From positions 103,664,001 through 103,728,000 of the forward strand of contig JBITNC010000001.1 of assembly GCA_050084985.1 (NCBI GenBank): a stretch of 64,000 nucleotides of DNA, given 5' to 3'. The stretch comes from Nageia nagi. Lineage: Eukaryota > Pinophyta. Below, piece by piece: positions 37,536 to 47,337 of the stretch. Every line of letters starts with the position of its first letter. Positions within the stretch are counted from its first letter, which is position 1. The notes beneath the pieces were generated by a model. That model was given only the letters and a program-made list of their open reading frames with translations, did not search any database and was not told the origin of the DNA. Made by a program: the position numbers and the translations under genes.

Positions 37536-39325
37536 TGTACCTTAAAACTTAAAACTAAATGAAAAATTAAACTCAAAATAATCACACAAATTGCACCACA
37601 CAATATGAGATTTATAGTGGAAACTTAATGGGGAAAAACCACTCTTCAAAGGACTATTTGGACTCCTATCTAAATCCATTTTCAAAAGCAAGGGCAAATT
37701 TTATAATATTTTTGCAACATAAACTATAAGGAGCACCAACCCCTAGAATTTAGTAGCACTTAATTCAAGGAGCACCAACCCCTATTGACAAGCACCAACT
37801 TAACAAATATGAAATTCTCTGATAAAATTTATAAATTCTATCATAAGACCCTAAGTGGTCTAGCTCATAACATTTTCTTCTCTAAAATCTTCTCACACTC
37901 TGCACACTGATAATTTTTCTTCATACATACTAATCAATCCAAACATACTCTCTGAAAACTCATTCTAAACACACCCAAAATAAAAACTCTTTATTCAACC
38001 AAAACCCTCTTCTTGTAACTTAACCAAAACCCTTCTTGAAGAAATACAACACATACATGTAGATATCTCAATTGTTGGTTGATTTGGTCATGTGTTGACC
38101 TTTCTATGACTTGTGTCCTATGTTCCATTCCTAGTATGAGATAGACATGCTATGTAATAGCCAACTGCAAGTTGTTCATCCCATAGATCAATTGGTCTCT
38201 AGTGGATGTTAATATAATTTATCTTTACCTTTACTCCAAATAAATGCAAGCTTATAACTCTTTTAAAAATATTTTTTGCAACAACATTCTTAAACCCTAT
38301 CTTTCTTCCCATTCTTCACTTGCAACTTGTTTTAGAAAGATATGCAACCATTCAACTTTCAACACTTCAACTTCTACCTACAAAAATTGGCAATTTAGAG
38401 CATAAAATGAGTTTTTTCAACTATCAATCATGTCTTCCCATGGGTAGACACATAAAATCATAGATCTTTGAATTCTACACCCTACCCAAAAAAAGGGCTC
38501 AAATGGAGCTACTAATCAAAAGTTACAATCAAAATAGTGATACACCCTTCATTATCTCATTTTTCACTCTTTGCTTGAGAGAAAACAAAAAAACCCACTT
38601 CTTTTTATGAATCCTCCTTATCATAAAGATCTTTTCTCCGTTCTTTTTTGTTTTTCTTTCTTTCTTTTTTTTTTTACCAAACTCATTACATTTTTTATTT
38701 AAAATATCACATACATTTAATTTTCAACAATGGTCATTTTGTCAAACAATTCACATTCTTGCGCAATTTGGAGAGGAGGCATTTTATCAAACAATACATG
38801 GCCCTTCTCAGTCAAAAAAATAGTCAATTTCCCATATAAATTCCAAAGGTATTTTGTCAAACAATTCACATGCCAAAATTGGAAAAATAAGAAAAAGGAG
38901 CTCTAAAGGTATTTTTGAAGAGCCATAACTTCTTACTAGGTGCACAATTTAACATAAAATTTGGACAACATATTCTCCATATAACCAAATACATTCTATC
39001 CAAATTTTAAGGTTTAAATCTTCATATTTTGCACATAAAATGCTTGAGAAAGTGGTATTTCACAAAAATTTGTAGACATATAGACAAATAGTTTGCATAA
39101 CAAGTTTGGAAAGAATAGGAAAAAGTGACTTAGATTCATTTCATGAAAGCTATAATGTTGTAATATGAATATGGATTGCAAAAATAGTTTAAACATTTAT
39201 TTTTGGTATATTCATATACCTTCATCATGAATTTCATCAGCTAAATCCTCCTAGATAACTCATTGTACCTCCAATAAAGTGGCCTCTAATGCTGATTTCA
39301 CATGCATTTTGTCAAACACTTCACC
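37536..39325 (-). repeat. Copia-3 5' LTR, truncated and with a small insertion
   Basis: Aligns with 30380-31985 of the other LTR and then stops, so about 690 bp of its outer end is missing. Positions 38037-38232 hold about 196 bp in place of about 30 bp in the partner. Confidence 0.85.
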
Positions 39326-39989
39326 TAATTATTTTCTTCATCATTCTTAGTACACACTCCATATTATGATTCTTACAAGTAGCAATATGTGTAATGAGGA
39401 ACTTATAACTATGTATATTTACTGTAAATCAATGTAATTATTCTAGATTATCCATAAATATTTGTAATGTTATAATTGATTCCCTAAGTCTGATCGAGTG
39501 CATATGATGAGATACATCATGTTTCCAACAACACTATCTTAAAGAAACACACTCATTCCATTTTTTTCTTCATTTTGGTAAATTTATTATTCCATATTAA
39601 GCTTATAGGTAATGGTTGTAGGTGTAATAAAAATCTTTCAACCATTTCAATATTTCAATATATTTAGCTTGAGAAAGCTAGAGCATATTCTTTTGGTTGT
39701 CTCTAACAATCTTAATTCCTTGAATATAGTGAATGGGAAAAAACACTTTCTTATCTCATAATTATATAAAAACTAAATGAATTTATTTGTTCAATAAATT
39801 TTAATTTTTCAAATGTTTTATTTCAAACAATTGTAAAATTATAGTTTTATGGAAACCACCAAAAGAGGTGTGTTGTACCTACATAACACATTGGCCAATT
39901 TTCATAAAATTTGGGGACCTTAATTTTTTGGAAGATGGCACCTTCAACAAGTGGATTCTATAAAAATAGGATCTAAAGAAGTGGAATCA
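39326..39989. other. Unassigned AT-rich spacer
   Basis: Between the truncated Copia-3 LTR and the 'gtgacc' repeat. I see no motif, terminal dinucleotide or open frame worth naming. Confidence 0.5.
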
Positions 39990-41703
39990 TCAAGCTTATA
40001 GCCAAAATTCTCCAAAAATATCTAAGTCTTGGAAGGTTGACATAATTTCACAACTTTGCCTTTGAGGTCATGTTTTTTTAGGATATTGCACAAATTTGAT
40101 CAAGAATGTCAACCCTAAAGTACAACGTATATTTGGAGAGCTTCAAAATTCTTTAAAGGTGGAGTAAGACCTCATTAGACCAAAATTTTCTTAAGTCTAT
40201 AAGAGGTCACATGATCTTAGCATGATGCAAGTAGCATATACCTCCAAGTGTGTGACCAAGGCATCCTTCTCAAACCATGTGATTTGATCAAAAGGCTAGA
40301 TTTTGAATATAATTTCATGTCAAGTATTAATAAAAAGCTATAAAAGTAATTTAAAATTTGATTTTAGCCAAATAAATTTTAGTTTTGAAGTGATCACATA
40401 TTTTCTCATTAATGCAAGAAGGCAAGTGACCAAAATTATGCAACCAAGGCAAGGAAGACAAATCATATGACCAAGTTTTGAGGGTGATTTCAACCTAGAG
40501 TGATCCCATGTATTGTGGAAAGTGTTAAAAAGAGCATATTATAATTCCATGACAAAAAATTTAATTTTTGAGGAGATCACATATTTTCACCATAATGCCA
40601 AGGGAATCTTCCTTAAACTATGTGACCAAGGCATAATGTATAAAATACACAACTATGACAAGCTAAACTCAAAATAGTCTAAGATCCTCTCATGTCAACT
40701 AAAAGGCTATAAAAAATGAATATAAGACAACATTTGAGCAACAAAAATGCAAGTTTTAAGGAGGTCACATGTTTCCAAAAGGATACAAAAGGCATTATCT
40801 AGAAACTACATGACCAAGGTATCATACCCAAAATGCATGACCATGAATGAACTCAAATTAGTTGATTATATAATTTGAGGAAGATGGAAGAGGCATGATC
40901 TAGAAATCATATGATCAAGGTATCATATCAAAAATGTATGACCATGAATGAACTCAAATTAGTTGATTGCATGTTTTTAGGAAGATGGAAGAGGCATGAT
41001 CTAAAAACAATTAGTTGATCACATGTTTGTAGGAAGATGGAAGAGGCATGATCCAAAAGCCATGTAACCAAGCCATAGTCACCAAATCATGCAACCAATG
41101 TATGCATGGAAAACTATACAACTAGGATGAAAGGAGATTAGAATTGGCTAAAAATTAACAAATGGCATCAAAGGCCAATAAAATGAAAAGGAACATCATT
41201 TTATTCAAGTTTCAAGTGATAAAATGGTGGTTGCATGTTTCCACCAAGATGCAAGTTGCATGTATATCAAACTAAGTAACCTAGACATGTTTCTTAAAAC
41301 ATGCAACTAAGAGAAAAAGATAACTTTTTGTTGATACATGTTGATAAGAGGGTACAAAAGGAGAGATGAGACCTTGTTCAAAAGAAATTATTCAAGTCTA
41401 TTAGAGGTCATATATTTTCACACATATGCAAGAGCCAAGTACCCAACACCATGTGACCAAGGCATCTTCTTTAAACCATGCAACATAATCAAAACTATAG
41501 ACCCATCCCATGGTTGGTTTTTAAGTATCATCAAGAGGTAATAAAGGGATGATAAACTTCATTTTGTGGAAATATTTATAAGTTTCATATAGGTTGCATG
41601 ATTTCATTATGATGCAAAAGGCATGGTTCTCAAAACTTATGACTAAAGGATTTTCAAGTATAAGTTGGTCACACGCTTTCATTATTATGCAAGAGAAATG
41701 CTA
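39990..41703 (-). repeat. Noncoding 'gtgacc' phrase-rich repeat, copy 2 (inverted)
   Basis: Reverse-complement relative of 7055-8700. The recurring forms here are 'aggtcacatg', 'tgaccaaggcat' and 'gatggaagaggcatgatc'; the last occurs three times at 40873-41055. Its outer end was cut when the long-LTR element inserted at 41704. Confidence 0.75.
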
Positions 41704-44414
41704 TGATGATCCACCTAATTGTCTTTATTAAGACTCGAATACCATAGACAATTTGAATGTGATTAAGATTAATTAAGTTATGAGATGAGTAAGTTTGAGT
41801 TGATATATGCATTACTGTTATCAATTTGATGTTATATTCAAGATTTTATGACATAGGTTACATGTTGAATCGATATGGGAAGTCAGGTTATAGATCCAAG
41901 GGACTAAGAATGAGTTGGTTATGGGAATGGATTGGTAAGATTGAGGAAATGATTGGTGTTTATTTGTTGAAAGCAAAGATTACCTTCATAGATCATATAG
42001 ATGCATATTCTAATTATGGTGCAAAATACTCAATTTCAATAATGCTTATGTATGTGTGTGTGTACACTAACAAATCTATCTTGCAATATGAGTGGTCTTC
42101 ATGGGTAAATATGTACTTAAAAATAAGACATACATTTTGGAATTTGCACAAAAATAAATTGACTATTTACAAGGAATATTCTAATTATTGAATTCAAATT
42201 TTAACCAAGGAATATTAGTGAAATTGAGTAAAAAAAAAGAGGGTTAGAAGGATTATTTATCTTCTATTGGTGATTGCAAGGTTAATTTGGTACCTTGCAA
42301 AAATAATTGAGTTATTACCCCACACAAATTGTTTCCTTTTGTTAGGTGTAAAATGATTGATAAAATCTTTTCTTTCCTTATGGAAGATGTGCAATTATTT
42401 TTGAGGATATAGGGACTTACAAACAAATTTGCTGAAACCTAGTCACAAAAAAAAAATCTACACCTTATGAATAAAGTAGGTGATTTTGAAAAATAGTAAT
42501 TGTTTTGGAAGGATTATACTACCCTCTAGCTATAAATACTTGGAGAACCCTTAGGAAAGGTTCATCATATTATTTTCCTCTCTTTCAAAACCTTTGTCCT
42601 AGAGTCCCATGGAGAAAGAAATCTTGTCTTATTAACCCTAGGTTCTCTACCTTGCATTTTAGATAGTAATGCTAAAATGCTTAGCTAAGTTGGGAATTTA
42701 TTTGATATTATTTTAGCATGTTTGAATAAAGAGATGCTTGATAAAGGATTATAACAATATTAATGAAAATAATTATTGGGAATAGTCTTACACTTGTTGT
42801 ATTTTGAAAATACATATCATTTGTATTTATTTGATATTCTTACATGTGAAGATTTTGTACTTCTTATTCCCTTTATAGTTGAAAAAGGATAAAATATCTT
42901 ATTTTAAATTTATTAGATTAATTGGGAAGTCTTAGGTACCAATTCATGTGTCATACCATATATATCATTGACTATCCTATGCCATGTAAGGTCACAGGGA
43001 CATTATGTTGATGTAGATCATAATACTTCATTCACCTTTTAGCATTGCTTGTAGGACCTTCCAAGAAAACCCCTTTTGTGTGTATTTTGTGTCCAGAAGA
43101 TGGCATTGAAGGGAGGCATTATGTATATCTATCCTCAACTTGTATAATATACTTTTACCCTTGTGCTATATCTCCCTTCATTGGCTTTTGCAATGTATTG
43201 ATCCTTGTGTGCCATTTTTTCATCAATGAGACCATATTTGATGATGTATTTTGTTATAGATTCCCCTAATGTGTTCATTGTATGGTCACTGCCATACCAT
43301 GAGACTACACTCAATGATATATTTTTTCAAAGGGACCTCTAATCTTCTGGCATGTCCATCTTAGGTATATTCTATGATTATTACATTTCTTTTAGATTGC
43401 ATTTCAATGTGTAATTTGTCAAATAGACCATAGTTCCTTATGTTCATTACATCTCTTGATTCTTCATTTCAATGAGGCATTACCAAATAATCATAGTGTG
43501 CCTATTTTGTACCTACCCACTATGGTCAAAATAGTGAAATATTTGATTGTTCAAATTCATAGCCCTCCCTACATACTAGGTTCTTTGAATACCATATGAT
43601 CATTACAATCCGTTAGACTACCTATGATGAAATATTTTATTTTATAGAGTTTTCCCCATCTAATACACCTATAAAATTATGCTTGAAGGAAGCATTCTAT
43701 AGGCTCTCAAAATGTAATTAACTTTTGAATTTCTTGAGCCTATTTTGCCTATATGATGGCATTCCAAGGTAACACTCTATAAAATAGTATAGAAAGTCTC
43801 CCCAACAAATCTTTGGTACTCCATGGTAGGTTTGATATTGCATATTGATGAAGCATCTTGTCAAGAAGTTCATAGACCCTTTTGGCATGTCTTCCCTATG
43901 AATATCTTGCAATTATTTAAATTCCATGAGACCAAAATTTGATGAGGATTTTGTCAAGCAATCCACATACCCCTTTACATATCTATTGGGGCATCAATAA
44001 ATTCCATGAAATTCAAGAAGGTAAAATGTCAATCAATTTGTAGGCTCCCTCCATGTATCCACCTCCATTGATTTCACATTGTGACAGGGCATTTTTTCAA
44101 ACACTTACTAAGTTTCCTCCTAGCTTGAGCAAGGTTACAAATCAAAAGGCATTTTGTTATAATCTAAAAGGATTTTATTTTTCCAAGTATCATGCAGTCA
44201 TTTAGAATTTTGAAACTAAATTTTAATGAAGATATTAACACAAATAACTTATACTCTTTGGAGTTTATTCCAAAGGAAAATCATTCTTGAAGTTGATATG
44301 AAGATATTAAACATTCATATTATTTTGAAGGAAAAATATGATAATTGATTGGTATTTTAGATTATGAGAGGTTATGTAATATTTGCAAAGTTATTAAATT
44401 ATGATTAAAGTACC
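41704..44414 (+). repeat. LTR A, first part
   Basis: Begins TGATGATCCACCTAATTG, matching the TGT(C/A)-CAACCTGCC-type ends of copies B and C. 41704-42737 is homologous to copy C (1-1038). 44346-44414 is homologous to the region around 62230-62310 of copy B. The stretch in between, about 42740-44340, has no counterpart that I can align in B. Confidence 0.82.
44410..44414. repeat. Target site duplication GTACC (left)
   Basis: GTACC here is repeated at 54222-54226. Removing the intervening element rejoins LTR A, as confirmed by homology with the uninterrupted LTR B near 62225. Confidence 0.93.
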
Positions 44415-44539
44415 TGTAGATTCCTACAGAATAAATTCTTTGTTAAAACCCCGGTAGCCTTTACTTACAATCATGGGTTCATTTTGAGATTCGCGGGAGT
44501 TTTGGAGCAGATAAAGCAGCTCGGAATCAGAGTAAAGTT

Positions 44540-45420
44540 TTCCGGAACGAAATGAAGACGTGGCGGAAGATAGGATAGTCGCATTTGGTGAAGACCGGGT
44601 TCCGGAGATGATGAAGTCAGCAAGGGGAATTGAAAGGCCCGGAGTGAGTGAGCTAAACATTCCCGGAAATAAAGCTATGACGTCAAAGAAAAGATGAAGC
44701 TCACTTTTACAAAGGAAACCGGAGTCCGGAAGAGATGACGTCAGCAAGAGAAAGTTATTATCCAGAACCATAAAGGAAAACATTCCGGAGGAAGGAAGAG
44801 ATGACGTCACAGGCGAAACGACGTTCACATTTTTTATAAAAGCCGGAGTCCGGAGATGACGAGTCATCAAAGGTAACTAGAAGGCCCGGAATCTGTGCAT
44901 GGAGCATTCCGGACATATGAAGGCGATGTCACAGGTAGAACAGTGTTCATATCTTGCAGGAAATCAGACTCCGGAAGCAATGAAGTCTACACCGTCTTAT
45001 CCGGAAGGCGAAGCGTTCCGGAGGTCCGGAAATGACGTCACATGGAAAGGCAAAGTCTACATCCGGAAGGGAAACCGGAGCCCGGAACAGATGACATCAG
45101 CAAAAAGAAGATTAGTATCCGGAACCAGCGAGCGAGAAATTCCGGAGATTCAAAGGTGATGTCACAAGGAGATATAAAGTTTACAATCATAAAGCAAACC
45201 GGAGCCCGGAATGGATGACATCATCAAGGAGTGACTTAGTGTCCGGAGCCAATGGAATGAAGAATTCCGGAGACTTGAAGCTGACGTCAGGTGAAGGGGA
45301 AAAGATTAACATTTGGAATTAAGACCACGTCAAGAGGAAAACAGGCCCGCAACGAAAGATCAAAGAGTCAGAGTCGGAGAATTGAACATCCCGGGAGAGA
45401 GAGAGAGAAGTCTGCAAAAT
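44540..45420. repeat. U3 tandem array, about seven 124-bp units
   Basis: The anchor 'attccgga' and close variants fall at 44659, 44782, 44906, 45015, 45139, 45264 and 45388, giving spacings of 123, 124, 109, 124, 125 and 124. Each unit has two copies of the 'gatgacgtca' box or a variant and several 'ccgga' blocks. The same array lies at 52518-53398 in the 3' LTR. Confidence 0.9.
44678..45289. promoter_or_regulatory. Five TGACGTCA palindromes (bZIP/TGA-type sites)
   Basis: Perfect TGACGTCA at 44678-44685, 44736-44743, 44802-44809, 45033-45040 and 45282-45289, plus near-matches such as gatgacatcag and gatgtcaca. This octamer is the classic palindromic binding site of bZIP factors, including plant TGA-class factors. 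The function here is inferred from the motif. Confidence 0.7.
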
Positions 45421-45586
45421 TCCAGAGCGCCATCATCAAGGGAATCGAATCATCAGCAATCTGCCCAATTTTGTAACAGTCGGCCAAGTGTCATATGTAG
45501 TTGATAGCAGTTCAAGAAGGCCGGAATCTTGCGGCCGTTTTTGTAAACGTTTCCGTTCTGTAACCTTGTAACTTTTGTTAATACAG

Positions 45587-45606
45587 TATAAATATATGAA
45601 AATAAA
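45587..45606 (+). promoter_or_regulatory. LTR core: TATA box and AATAAA
   Basis: TATAAATA at 45587-45594 and AATAAA at 45601-45606. Transcription would start about 25-35 bases after the TATA box, near 45615-45625. The poly(A) signal then lies just upstream of R, so it would be present in the RNA only from the 3' LTR (53579-53584). Confidence 0.6.
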
Positions 45607-45920
45607 GAGAAACTAGGGTCGGAAGCCTAGTATTGCCCTTTTCATTTGTTCTCGAAGACCTGTAGCTTCAGTCCGGTACTATGAAACCATCTTGACCTTT
45701 CTTGTCTAGCACTCGTAATTGTTATTCTTAATTTGGTTACATTGTGGCAGCTTAGCTTGTTTCCTGAGTAATAGTTGCGGGTTGCTAGTATAACTGTGTC
45801 TGCTACATGGTAGAGTAGAAGCTGGGGAGCTATTCAGAGAGTGAGGACTTGTTCTGTGGCTGCGACACTAGATTCAGGCCAAGGTTTCGCATACTGCGAA
45901 AGCCTGCGCTGAACTAGTGA

Positions 45921-46125
45921 TCTACCCCTTTGCTTTCTCTCTCGTTACCCTATCCTTTTATCCCTTTCCTGTTACTCTATCCTTTTATCCCTTTCCTGTT
46001 ACTCTCATCCTTTTGCTTACATTCCTCGCACCCTGTCCTTTTTATTTCCTCTCTTGTTACCCTTACTCTTTTGCTTTAATCTCTCGCACTCTGTTCTTTT
46101 TATCTCTTTCCAGTTACTTTTTCTA
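45921..46125 (+). repeat. CT-rich tract with exact 27-bp duplication
   Basis: A 27-bp unit occurs exactly twice in tandem (45951-45977 and 45978-46004), followed by looser copies built on 'tccttttgct' and 'ctcgcac'. It lies in the transcribed R/U5 part of the LTR and is repeated at 53899-54103. Confidence 0.85.
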
Positions 46126-46254
46126 TACCCAATGGATAAGGAACCGGCCTTCTCCGGAGATCAGGCTGCGTCCTACAGTCTGTTCGTGAACTACTTTGGT
46201 TAAGATTGTTCCAGGCGCACATATTACACAATCTCAATCAACAGTATTTCTTTT

Positions 46255-46302
46255 TGGCACGCCCGGTGGGACACGAAGAAATTATTGGCGACTCTGCTGA
46301 AG
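46255..46302 (+). other. Candidate primer binding region of the Tat-like element
   Basis: Two PBS-like stretches: TGGCACGCCCGGTGGGAC starting 12 bases after the LTR, and TGGCGACTCTGCTGAAG at 46286-46302. The second resembles, from memory, the PBS type of Ogre/Tat elements. I cannot decide which primes, and neither abuts the LTR as a usual PBS does. Confidence 0.45.
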
Positions 46303-46389
46303 CACCATCCATGGTATGTATTAAAGCAAATTATTTATGAATATCATAGGTGCTTTGAACCTGTCATTTTCTTTTGCAATCTAGAGTTT

Positions 46390-47337
46390 ATGTGGACAAG
46401 ATCTAAAACTAGAGCAGCAAAAGAAGAACCGGAATTTGGGAAGTTAGATACTCCTAGGAGAAAGACCCTGATCAAGTCCAAGTCTCTGAATAGTGTCGAC
46501 TCCCTAAAATCCTCTATCAAGCCAGAATCATCAGATCTTCCTGCTAGAAATACCTTCCCCGGAATGGCTAACCCAGCTCAAAATATTTATCCGGAATGGG
46601 ACAATGGAGTACCCATAGCTCTGGCGGTATTACATGATATCCCAGCGAATGTTTTCAAAACCCTTCCGGAGTTTGATGCAACTTCAGAGAAGACAGCTTA
46701 TGAGCACTGTGTGGATGTAGCCGGCCTGGCAAAAATTCACAATATCCAGCATGAAGACATTATGGTGAGATTACTGGCGCAGTCCTTCAAAGGAAAGGTC
46801 CTGGATTGGTACAGGGGCCTTCCTAATGGATCAATCAGTACCTGGGCTCAACTGGCAGAGCCTTTTATCCTGGAGTTTAATGAATTAGGGGATCCCTTTT
46901 CCTTGTTAACCCAGTTTACCTCTATCAAAAGATATGAACAAGAGAATATCCCAGATTTCAATATTAGATTCCAGAAAACATGGACGAGAGTACCCACGCC
47001 AGTAAGGCCGCAGCAATTCCAAGCTTTAATGTATTATTTAAGGGCCTTTCCACCGGATCTCTCTCTACAAATTCAAAATTCCGGAATAAACACTTTCCCG
47101 GAAGTTTATAGACAGGCGGTTCATGCTGAATCCTGTCTCATTGCAGTTGGCAAGCTGCCAAGTCGTATGCCCATGCCCTACTTTCCAATAACCACCCAAA
47201 ATCAGGTCCTGAGACCCCAGGCAATTTGCATGGCCCCGCCCTTGGCTAGTGTCCCTGCCCCAATTCAACAATTCCCATCAATCCTGCCAGCCCTTAGAGC
47301 TCCTTTGCCTTTACCGGCCCCCCTCAGCCCAATGTGA
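46390..47337 (+). CDS. gag: Gag protein of the Tat-like element
   Basis: 315-codon open frame. I chose the ATG at 46390, giving the start M-W-T-R-S-K-T-R. The frame is open further back to 46285, but only with a TTG, and that part overlaps the primer region. The retrotransposon gag core (capsid-like) is clear: F-K-G-K-V-L-D-W-Y-R-G-L-P, S-I-S-T-W-A-Q-L, F-I-L-E-F-N-E-L, then R-Y-E-Q-E-N. The C-terminus is proline-rich and ends P-L-S-P-M at TGA 47335. No zinc knuckle lies in this frame; it appears in the -1 frame just downstream, so the natural Gag probably continues there. Gag would assemble particles around the element RNA. Confidence 0.92.
   Translation: MWTRSKTRAAKEEPEFGKLDTPRRKTLIKSKSLNSVDSLKSSIKPESSDLPARNTFPGMANPAQNIYPEWDNGVPIALAVLHDIPANVFKTLPEFDATSEKTAYEHCVDVAGLAKIHNIQHEDIMVRLLAQSFKGKVLDWYRGLPNGSISTWAQLAEPFILEFNELGDPFSLLTQFTSIKRYEQENIPDFNIRFQKTWTRVPTPVRPQQFQALMYYLRAFPPDLSLQIQNSGINTFPEVYRQAVHAESCLIAVGKLPSRMPMPYFPITTQNQVLRPQAICMAPPLASVPAPIQQFPSILPALRAPLPLPAPLSPM
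47298..47337 (+). other. gag/pol overlap, -1 frame change
   Basis: The pol frame is open from just after TAG 47295-47297, and gag ends at 47337, so the overlap is 40 bases. It contains a run of six C (47318-47323) within the gag codons GCC CCC CTC. That allows partial re-pairing after a -1 slip but is not a textbook slippery heptamer. A one-base deletion in this copy explains the break equally well. Confidence 0.6.

Larger units (their letters stand above)
30380..39325 (-). mobile_element. Decayed Copia retrotransposon with long LTRs (Copia-3)
   Basis: About 8.9 kb, minus strand: LTR (37536-39325, truncated), decayed PBS, gag, integrase, RT, RNase H, PPT, LTR (30380-32676). Both LTRs share TGTACCTTAAAACTTA at the left edge. 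The right end of the upstream LTR is missing, so no TSD can be read. It interrupted Copia-4. Confidence 0.88.
44415..46243 (+). repeat. Tat-like element 5' LTR
   Basis: 1,829 bp from TGTAGATTCC to CTCAATCAACA. U3 carries the 124-bp repeat array, followed by a TATA box, a leader-like region and a CT-rich R/U5 part. The open frames inside it on both strands recur identically in the other LTR and have no protein features. Confidence 0.96.

Noticed and set aside
44424-44870. 148-codon minus-strand open frame, repeated at 52402-52848
   Set aside because: It lies wholly inside U3 of the LTRs and follows the tandem repeat array. It has no domain, and its near-identical copy is simply the other LTR.
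44899-45504. Several 60-90-codon plus-strand frames in the LTR, also at 52877-53482
   Set aside because: Products of the 124-bp repeats in less AT-rich sequence. They overlap one another in different frames and show no protein motif.
45917-46189. 90-codon hydrophobic-looking frame, also at 53895-54167
   Set aside because: Encoded by the CT-rich repeat tract; repetitive Phe/Leu/Pro composition, not a membrane protein.
46285-46389. Upstream extension of the gag frame from TTG 46285
   Set aside because: It overlaps the candidate primer binding region and has no ATG. The ATG at 46390 gives a normal basic gag start.
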